Below the pieces are notes generated by a model. It saw only the letters and a program-made list of their open reading frames with translations. It was not told the origin of the DNA and ran no database searches. Both the position numbers and the translations under genes were made by a program. 40,185 bases of DNA from Spirochaetia bacterium. GTDB taxonomy: Bacteria > Spirochaetota > Leptospiria > Leptospirales > Leptonemataceae. Shown in pieces: positions 31,710 to 38,146 of the stretch (positions are counted from its first letter, which is position 1; each line of letters opens with the position of its first letter). The stretch lies in contig JAIOPQ010000134.1 of assembly GCA_021413825.1 (NCBI GenBank), forward strand, positions 1 through 40,185, written 5' to 3'.

Positions 31710-33851
31710 ATGGATAGTAAAACAAAATCAGAGATGTTCCTCGACTACATTGCCGAGACTCGCGAACAATTGGATACTGCAGAACGCCTTGTCTTACAGA
31801 TGGAACATAGACTGGCACAGGCAATTCAGATGGATACGGAATTGCTGAACGGAGTTTTCAGATGCTTCCATACGATTAAGGGATCTTCCGGTTTCTTTGA
31901 ACTTCGCAATATTATACGGGTAGCGCATGAGGCGGAAGCTGTACTGGAAGAACTGCGATCCGGCAAAATCACGTTTGCTACCAGGACTGCAGACCTGTTG
32001 ATTTCAGCGTGCGATACCTTGCGCGCCCTCCTCGCACAGGTAGAAGCCCATGGGGTCGACACTGGATTTGAAACTGCCGTCGAAGAAATAGTGAATTCGC
32101 TGAGACCTTTGCACACCAAAGCTGAGGCAAAAGAAAAAGGGAAATGGGGATTATTCGAAAGTAGGCCCCTCAAGCAAAAAAATACAGCGAACTCCGCTAT
32201 GTATGGCCACTTTGTAAATTCCACACGAGCGCAAATCGCACCAATCCTGGCGGAACTTCGCATAGCTCAGAGCGGCTGGTCTCTTTCTGAGAGACTGTCT
32301 CAAACCCTTGATGACCTGGCCGAAAGTGCAGCTCTGCTCGAACTATCGATTCTCCAGAAATTCTTCAACTCGTTTCTAGAGGTTCTTTTTATATCAGAAA
32401 ACAATCCCGATCTTGCAATCGTTCATACGTTATGCGGTATACTGGAAGCCGTAAACCAGGCCCTTGAGAAACTGCCAGAGCAGACCGCAGTTCAAACAGC
32501 AATCGATCAGCTCAATGGAATTGGCTCGTTTGCAACAAAATCGACTAGCGTAGATTCCAACCCGGTTCCCGTAACGCCGACGAAGTTGCAGATCCAAGCT
32601 TCCCCAGCTCCTCCGCGCGATCGAGACGATGAGGATCGAGCAAGCAAGAGCAGCCAGCAGGACATTCGAATTGCAACCAGCAAGCTCGATGCGATGATGA
32701 ATCTAGTAGGTGAGCTTGTTGTTGCAGAAGCGCTCGTAACACAACACAGGGAGGTTAAGAGCCTCCTGAACTCGGATCTATTCTCTGCTACTCGGCAGCT
32801 TGGAAAGATCGTAAGAAACATTCAGGAAGTCGCATTGTCCATGCGCATGGTTCCATTGACAGGAGTCTTTCAGAGAATGACCCGTATTGTGCGCGATCTG
32901 ACCGTGAAGAGCGGAAAGAAAGCTACACTGATGATTGAAGGCGATGAAACTGAAGTAGATAAGACCGTTGCTGAACTCCTTGTGGACCCATTGGTCCACA
33001 TTATGCGAAACGCTGTGGATCATGGAATGGAAAGTCCGGGTGCGAGAATTGCGGCTGGAAAGCCAGCGACCGGCACGATTCGACTCACTGCGAGACATTC
33101 CGGCAGCGAGGTGCATATTATAATAGAAGATACAGGGTCTGGACTCAATCGCGAAAAGATCTTGAAGCGCGCCCGAGCCCAGGGCCTAATCCAGGGAAGC
33201 GGAGAGGAAATGGCCGATGAGGCTGTGTGGGATTTAATATTTCAGCCCGGATTTTCAACCGCTGAAACGGTTACAGACATCTCTGGTCGTGGCGTGGGAA
33301 TGGATATAGTCCGCCGAAATATTCTGGAAATGAACGGTCGCATTGAAGTACGTTCCTCCGCTGGTGCGGGGACACGATTTCTGCTTAGAATCCCGCTCAC
33401 CCTTGCTATCATTGAAGGCCTTGTAGCCAGAATTGGGAAGATTCAGTTTGTAATACCAATGATGGATAGTACACAGTCTCTACGTTATTCGGCCGTGATC
33501 ATCACCTCGATTGATGGCGGTGGCAAACTGGCGGAATATCGGGGTCGTTTTTTTCCTGTTCTTTCCTTGAGCCACGTTCTCAAAATTCCAGGTGCCCAAG
33601 AAACGATTTCTGAAAAGTCTCTGATCGTCCAGGTAGATCATGGCGGAAAAATTATGGGTATCATTGTAGATGAGTTACTGGGCAATCAGCACATAGTTGT
33701 AAAGCCAATGGGTGGACTGGTGGCAGAATCTCCGGGCATAAGCGGCTGCACCATTCTAGGAGACGGCAATGTTGCGTTGATTGTGGACGTCAGTCATCTC
33801 AGCCAGATGGTAACCTACGACGCAGAAAAATCTCAGATGCAAGTGGCCTAA
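31710..33851 (+). CDS. cheA: Chemotaxis histidine kinase CheA
   Basis: 713 aa. The N-terminal HPt domain has the phospho-acceptor His54 (CFHTIKGSSGFF). Residues about 160-290 form a second helical region without an obvious HPt histidine, in place of a clear CheY/CheB-binding P2 domain. The dimerisation helix (SKLDAMMNLVGELVVAEALV) begins near 325, followed by the ATPase domain: N box HIMRNAVDHGMESP, G1 IIIEDTGSGL and G2 SGRGVGMDIVRRNI. The C-terminal CheW-like domain starts at IEGLVARIGKIQFVIPMMDS. CheA phosphorylates CheY and CheB. It follows cheR by 18 bp. Confidence 0.95.
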   Translation: MDSKTKSEMFLDYIAETREQLDTAERLVLQMEHRLAQAIQMDTELLNGVFRCFHTIKGSSGFFELRNIIRVAHEAEAVLEELRSGKITFATRTADLLISACDTLRALLAQVEAHGVDTGFETAVEEIVNSLRPLHTKAEAKEKGKWGLFESRPLKQKNTANSAMYGHFVNSTRAQIAPILAELRIAQSGWSLSERLSQTLDDLAESAALLELSILQKFFNSFLEVLFISENNPDLAIVHTLCGILEAVNQALEKLPEQTAVQTAIDQLNGIGSFATKSTSVDSNPVPVTPTKLQIQASPAPPRDRDDEDRASKSSQQDIRIATSKLDAMMNLVGELVVAEALVTQHREVKSLLNSDLFSATRQLGKIVRNIQEVALSMRMVPLTGVFQRMTRIVRDLTVKSGKKATLMIEGDETEVDKTVAELLVDPLVHIMRNAVDHGMESPGARIAAGKPATGTIRLTARHSGSEVHIIIEDTGSGLNREKILKRARAQGLIQGSGEEMADEAVWDLIFQPGFSTAETVTDISGRGVGMDIVRRNILEMNGRIEVRSSAGAGTRFLLRIPLTLAIIEGLVARIGKIQFVIPMMDSTQSLRYSAVIITSIDGGGKLAEYRGRFFPVLSLSHVLKIPGAQETISEKSLIVQVDHGGKIMGIIVDELLGNQHIVVKPMGGLVAESPGISGCTILGDGNVALIVDVSHLSQMVTYDAEKSQMQVA

Positions 33852-33853
33852 CC

Positions 33854-34981
33854 ATGCTGAGTAACCGCACGAATGTGAGAAAGAAGATTCGCGTGCTTGT
33901 GGTTGATGATCAGAGTACCGTACGAACCATCCTGCAGCGCGGCCTGTCAGCGGATGCAGAAATTGAAATCGTGGGATGGGCAAACGATGCATACTCTGCC
34001 CGAGATCGAATTGTGCAGCTTGAGCCCGATGTAGTTACGCTTGACGTTGAAATGCCACGCATGAGCGGACTGGAATTCCTGCGTCGGTTAATGCCCCAGT
34101 ATCCTCTTCCGGTAATTATGGTAAGTTCACTCACAGGAAACGGGCAGTCGGCTACATTCGAAGCGCTGGAAGCAGGAGCTGTGGATTTTGTTTGTAAACC
34201 GCAGGGCGGCCCTGGAGATCTAGAAGCAATGCTTGAAGAGCTGCGCTCAAAAGTGAAGGTTGCAGCGAAGATAGATAGAAACAAGCTACGCAAAACAAAA
34301 TCGCCAGTCAAGTCAGGCAATGTTAAGAACGGAACCACAGATGCGTCAAAGAAATCGTTACCAGGCAGCATTGATCTTGTGGCAATAGGTGCTTCAACTG
34401 GAGGGACTCTAGCAGTAAGAGAACTTCTGTCACAATTGCCTGAGGAAATGCCGGGAATGATCATTGTGCAACATATGCCAGCGGGATTCACGGCAATGTT
34501 TGCAGAAAATCTTAGGCGCCTTACGCATTTCAACGTGACAGAAGCAAAGCACGGAGACTCCATCCAACCAGGAATGATTCTAATAGCACCCGGTGACAGG
34601 CACGTCACTGTGAAAAGGAAGCTCGGCATGTATAATGTCTTTCTTTCCTCAACTGAAAAAGTTCAGGGCCACAGACCTTCTGTGGATGTTCTACTTGATT
34701 CTGTAGCAAATGAAGCTGGCAGCAAGGCGATTGGCGTGCTATTGACAGGTATGGGTTCGGACGGTGCAAAAGGATTACTACGTCTCAGGGCCAGCGGTGG
34801 GCGAACAATCGGTCAGGACGAAGCTAGTTCTGTCGTGTATGGAATGCCGCGCGTAGCGTTTCAAATCGGGGCCGTCGAGTTCCAGCGCTCGTTGGACGAT
34901 ATTCCTGGTGCTATTCTACAAATAATAAATGGCGAATTGGCCGCTAATGACCAGGCAAAAGCGTCTAATAATAAAGACTGA
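33854..34981 (+). CDS. cheB: Chemotaxis methylesterase/deamidase CheB
   Basis: 375 aa. The receiver domain (residues 11-125) has phospho-acceptor Asp64 (VTLDVEMPRMSGLEFLRRLM). A Lys/Ser-rich linker leads to the esterase domain with the catalytic triad Ser181 (AIGASTGGT), His207 (IVQHMPAGFT) and Asp303 (LTGMGSDGAKG). Phosphorylation by CheA activates it to remove methyl groups from receptors. It begins 2 bp after the cheA stop. The downstream kinase gene starts 38 bp after its stop. Confidence 0.96.
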   Translation: MLSNRTNVRKKIRVLVVDDQSTVRTILQRGLSADAEIEIVGWANDAYSARDRIVQLEPDVVTLDVEMPRMSGLEFLRRLMPQYPLPVIMVSSLTGNGQSATFEALEAGAVDFVCKPQGGPGDLEAMLEELRSKVKVAAKIDRNKLRKTKSPVKSGNVKNGTTDASKKSLPGSIDLVAIGASTGGTLAVRELLSQLPEEMPGMIIVQHMPAGFTAMFAENLRRLTHFNVTEAKHGDSIQPGMILIAPGDRHVTVKRKLGMYNVFLSSTEKVQGHRPSVDVLLDSVANEAGSKAIGVLLTGMGSDGAKGLLRLRASGGRTIGQDEASSVVYGMPRVAFQIGAVEFQRSLDDIPGAILQIINGELAANDQAKASNNKD

Positions 34982-35007
34982 AAATCCTACAGAGTGAAGA
35001 CGTACGC

Positions 35008-35022
35008 AAGGGGCATGCATTG
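35008..35022 (+). promoter_or_regulatory. Ribosome-binding site supporting a TTG start for the PAS kinase
   Basis: AAGGGG (35008-35013) stands 6 nt before TTG at 35020. An ATG at 35015 meets a stop after two codons, and the in-frame ATG at 35041 lacks a good ribosome-binding sequence. Confidence 0.55.
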
Positions 35023-36819
35023 CTAACATCACCGGATTTTATGCAAAAGACCGACTCACAAGGGGAACCTCCACAAAACCCGGACAGATACCGTGAGATA
35101 TTCAACAATTCTCCAGTCATGTATTTCACGTTACGCGACGACGGAATCATCCTTGCGGTAAATGAATTTGGCGCGCAGCAATTAGAATATGAACCGGCTG
35201 AGTTGATTGGAAAATCGATTGTCGATCTATTCCATGAACCGGACAAAGCGTCCGGACTCGGGGTAGTACAAACATGCCTGGCAACTCCTGGTCATGTATT
35301 TCATTCTCAGTTACGCAAGCGCAAGAAGAAAGGAGAAATCATCTGGACCAAGGGCACTGCTTGGGCTGTCAAAGACACTGACGGAAGAATCGTAGTCCTC
35401 GAAATCTGCCAGGACATAACCAGTCAGATAAGAAGTCAGCAGGCATTGCATGACAGCGAAGAGAAATTCAGAACCGTATTTGAAATGCTACCAGTTGGTG
35501 TGGCTATCCTCGACGCGTTTGGAAAGATAGTCGATGCTAATCCGGCACTATCCAAAATCTGGAGATACTCGCATGAAGAGCTGCTGAACAATCAACTCGG
35601 CGATAGGCAATATCTAAGAAGCGATGGATCACCCCTTCCCCCATGGGAATTCGCAAGCTCGCGCGCACGTGCGGAAGATCGCATTGTGTCCGATGTTGAA
35701 ACTGGAATCGTTCTGGATGAGAATGAAATTGTCTGGACTCGCGTAACTGCAATGCCCACGCGACTTGGATCTATAAACATGGTCGTGGCAACACAAGATA
35801 TAACTGACCAACATCACACAACAGAAGAACTGCGCAGGCGCGAACAAGAGCTTGGAGATTTTTTTGACAAGGCCCCTCTGGGTTGTCTTTGGGTAGATGC
35901 CGATGGGAGAATTCTGAAGGTGAACGAGACAGAATTGGCAACACTTGGCTACAGCCGCGGCGAATTCCTGGGTCGGCACCTATCAGAATTTTACGCAGAG
36001 CCTGAGGTAGCTACCTCTCTGATGGAGCGCTTTCTCAAAAGAGAGGACGTGCGTGACTTTGAAACCAGGATAAAACGGAAGGACGGGTCGGTGGTACACG
36101 TTCTTATATCGTCTAACGTTTTCTGGAAAGATAACCAGTTTATTCATTCCAGATTGTTTACGCGCGACATTACCAAACAGAAGCAGGCTGAAGAGGAACT
36201 CAAGCTTGTTCGGCGGGCTGAAAATGAGCGCATTGGGCGCGAGCTGCACGATGGTCTAGGGGGTCACATTACAGGGATTCGCTATCTGCTTGACTCTGCC
36301 ATCAGGAAGGTAGATGGAACACCTCTCTCAGAAACCATGCACGTTATGCGTCATTGCTCTGAGCTTTTACAAGAAAGCCTCGTTTTTATTCGCCAGCTCG
36401 CCAGAGGACTTGAGACAACCAGCATGCACGGAGATTTTACAACGGAGCTGAATAGCTTACGGGATGGCATGGAGGCTACTTTCATGATTCCATGTCACCT
36501 AACAGTCGATCCGAAATTTCATCCTGCGCGCGACGCGGCTGTTGAGATATTACAAATCGTGCGCGAATCCGTAACGAATGCAGTTCGTCACGGCGATCCA
36601 GGACAGATATGGATTAGCGCTCACGGTAAAGCGATCACGATTGAGAATGACGGCCGAGACTTCCCTGGAGATGAAAATATTACCCTGGGAATAGGCCTAA
36701 ACAGCATGCGGCAGCGCGCTCGATCAATTGGCGGACAACTGCTGGTTTCTAAACGTCAGGGCGGAGGTGCTGTCTGTACGATTATTCTGCCCGATGAGCC
36801 AAACGCTGCGCCCGTTTGA
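35020..36819 (+). CDS. Triple-PAS sensor histidine kinase, HisKA_3 (NarX/DesK) type
   Basis: 599 aa from a TTG start (RBS at 35008); no membrane segment, so cytoplasmic. PAS1 is at about residues 25-138 (YREIFNNSPVMYFTLRDDG), PAS2 at about 148-265 (FRTVFEMLPVGVAILDAFGKIVDANPALSKIW) and PAS3 at about 278-388 (LGDFFDKAPLGCLWVDADGRIL). The HisKA_3 phospho-acceptor is His410 in ERIGRELHDGLGGHITGIRYLL, and HATPase_c follows (VRESVTNAVRHG, GIGLNSMRQRARSIGG). Kinases of this type phosphorylate NarL/FixJ regulators, and such a regulator lies divergently at 27606-28289, so they are likely partners. Last gene of the che operon. Confidence 0.92.
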   Translation: MLTSPDFMQKTDSQGEPPQNPDRYREIFNNSPVMYFTLRDDGIILAVNEFGAQQLEYEPAELIGKSIVDLFHEPDKASGLGVVQTCLATPGHVFHSQLRKRKKKGEIIWTKGTAWAVKDTDGRIVVLEICQDITSQIRSQQALHDSEEKFRTVFEMLPVGVAILDAFGKIVDANPALSKIWRYSHEELLNNQLGDRQYLRSDGSPLPPWEFASSRARAEDRIVSDVETGIVLDENEIVWTRVTAMPTRLGSINMVVATQDITDQHHTTEELRRREQELGDFFDKAPLGCLWVDADGRILKVNETELATLGYSRGEFLGRHLSEFYAEPEVATSLMERFLKREDVRDFETRIKRKDGSVVHVLISSNVFWKDNQFIHSRLFTRDITKQKQAEEELKLVRRAENERIGRELHDGLGGHITGIRYLLDSAIRKVDGTPLSETMHVMRHCSELLQESLVFIRQLARGLETTSMHGDFTTELNSLRDGMEATFMIPCHLTVDPKFHPARDAAVEILQIVRESVTNAVRHGDPGQIWISAHGKAITIENDGRDFPGDENITLGIGLNSMRQRARSIGGQLLVSKRQGGGAVCTIILPDEPNAAPV

Positions 36820-37067
36820 TCCAGGTCCGGAGATTGTGCCGACGGGCGGCGGCTATCCCGCACATGGAAAATCTTCAACAGAAATCCTGCGAATCTCAGG
36901 GCTGTAGCGATATCTAGGAGCACCATCCGGAAATCGTTCAATCAGTCAGATCGTCTTACGACATTGGTCAAAGAACGTCTCACCGAGTCCGCTTCTGCGG
37001 TTCTCATAGAATTCATAGCGTCGATGATATCCTGTTCGCCTTCTTGATGAAGCTCACTTCTTTCCAT
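36811..37067 (-). pseudogene. Decayed ParE/RelE-family toxin
   Basis: On the minus strand the frame opens at 37067 (MERSELHQEGEQDIIDAMN). The toxin continues one frame over as FYENRRSGLGETFFDQCRKTI, then an in-frame TGA, then LIERFPDGAPRYRYSPEIRR and ISVEDFPCAG. After that a stretch like the usual C-terminus (RRHNLRTW) appears in a third frame. This matches the ParE order of features (helical start, FYE..R.GLG..F, I.LIE.FP...RY......RR, RR...W). So there is one frameshift, one nonsense codon and probably an internal deletion near the end. The toxin should be inactive. The tail overlaps the end of the PAS-kinase gene. Confidence 0.7.
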
Positions 37068-37293
37068 TGAGCTTAGCGCGAATTCGCCTGTCCGATTCTT
37101 CGGAAGAGATTCCCTGTACGCGACCTTTAACAATATCCCGGTGACTGCGGGTGATCGGCTCAAATTGCAATCTCTCTATTTCCTCTTTTGGAGTGGAATC
37201 GAGATCAACGAGCAGTTCATGAATTAGAATCTCTTTATCATCAATAGATAATTCTCGCGCATCAGCCAGAACGTTTGCGATTGTTTTTGACAT
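37054..37293 (-). CDS. Addiction-module antitoxin component (PF09720-like)
   Basis: 79 aa from the ATG at 37293. The N-terminus MSKTIANVLADARELSIDDKEILIHELLVDLD and the C-terminal ISSEESDRRIRAKLNGKK follow the pattern of the short putative addiction-module component family that precedes ParE/RelE toxins. The toxin frame begins at 37067, overlapping its end by 14 bp, the standard order of such modules. The antitoxin frame is intact while the toxin is broken. It could act on toxins encoded elsewhere or be a relic. Confidence 0.65.
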   Translation of the reverse strand: MSKTIANVLADARELSIDDKEILIHELLVDLDSTPKEEIERLQFEPITRSHRDIVKGRVQGISSEESDRRIRAKLNGKK

Positions 37294-37561
37294 AAGCTTT
37301 TCAGCCCAATCAAACACCGAAAGGGTGCACCTGTCCAACCCTTCGCCCGCGGTTACGGACCCTCGGGTCGCGTTATAAAACGCTGGATGAATATCCCACT
37401 TCTCCAGAAGCTCGGACGCTCTCTCTCTACGCGTTCTCTGAATTTCATTGCCAGATCTTCCGGATGAACTGACGATTGGTGGGGAGAGTAGAAAGCTCTT
37501 CGTGGACTCGGCCCGGGCAGATAATGCAGGCTATTCCCCTAGAATTGGTGGGAGCGGAATA
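37294..37561. other. Intergenic region between antitoxin and immunity gene
   Basis: No convincing gene. One short minus-strand frame (about 31 codons from an ATG near 37448) is Arg-rich and has no recognisable family. No clear promoter or terminator was seen. Confidence 0.4.
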
Positions 37562-38146
37562 TTAGGTTGTTTCAATTGCAATTGTTTTCAATCTATTGAC
37601 TAACGGTTCCATCTCGGCACTCGTGTCTCCCGCCAAGTTCCTGGCAGCGGCTTCTAGCAGCGGTTTAGCTTCAGCACGCCTCCCTAAGTGATGTAATGCC
37701 ATTCCACGCATTGTATCATTGCTAATTAATGGGAGAATATCCTCGACTTTCCTCAACCCATCCAAAAAGGGTAGCCCTTTGCTCAGAAGGAGTGGCTCAA
37801 CTTCTGTTCTGTACAACCGTCTAAAGTTTTCCTCATTGCGACAATTGAACTTATGCTGATGGATCCCCACACCACGTGGCCCCAAAAATCTTTTGGCCGT
37901 GAGCACCCCAATTTTGTCAGGGAAGGTCCGCAGAATTCGTGGATCCACGACAGGTGACACGGCTGTTACGGTGACATCGAAGTAATCGCCATTAAGAAGC
38001 GTATCGGGAGCGATGATGTGAAAGACCTCAGGTGATAACTTTCGCCAACTGGTCGCGGCCTTTGATCCCTCCATTGAAAAACCATATGCAGAGAGGGTTT
38101 TCCCAAAAAGCTCCGTTGCTAACGATACGAAATCTTGCGCTTTCAT
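37562..38146 (-). CDS. Probable cognate immunity protein of the polymorphic toxin (DUF4304-like)
   Basis: 194 aa. The N-terminal half (ATELFGKTLSAYGFSMEGSKAATSWRKLSPEVFHIIAPDTL, then YFDVTVTAVSP) has the layout of DUF4304-type domains, a family often found beside polymorphic toxins: a helix, then a beta sheet with an aromatic and a basic position. The second half is helical, with a TPR-like tail (MRGMALHHLGRRAEAKPLLEAAARN). Its ATG overlaps the toxin stop by 4 bp (38143-38146), the arrangement expected of an immunity gene. No signal peptide, so cytoplasmic, where a nuclease toxin would act. Family call is from memory of the pattern and tentative; the immunity role rests mainly on position. 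Confidence 0.6.
   Translation of the reverse strand: MKAQDFVSLATELFGKTLSAYGFSMEGSKAATSWRKLSPEVFHIIAPDTLLNGDYFDVTVTAVSPVVDPRILRTFPDKIGVLTAKRFLGPRGVGIHQHKFNCRNEENFRRLYRTEVEPLLLSKGLPFLDGLRKVEDILPLISNDTMRGMALHHLGRRAEAKPLLEAAARNLAGDTSAEMEPLVNRLKTIAIETT

Noticed and set aside
33910..34629. 239-aa minus-strand frame opposite cheB
   Set aside because: Shadow of the cheB reading frame: no start signals, and the plus-strand product is unmistakable.
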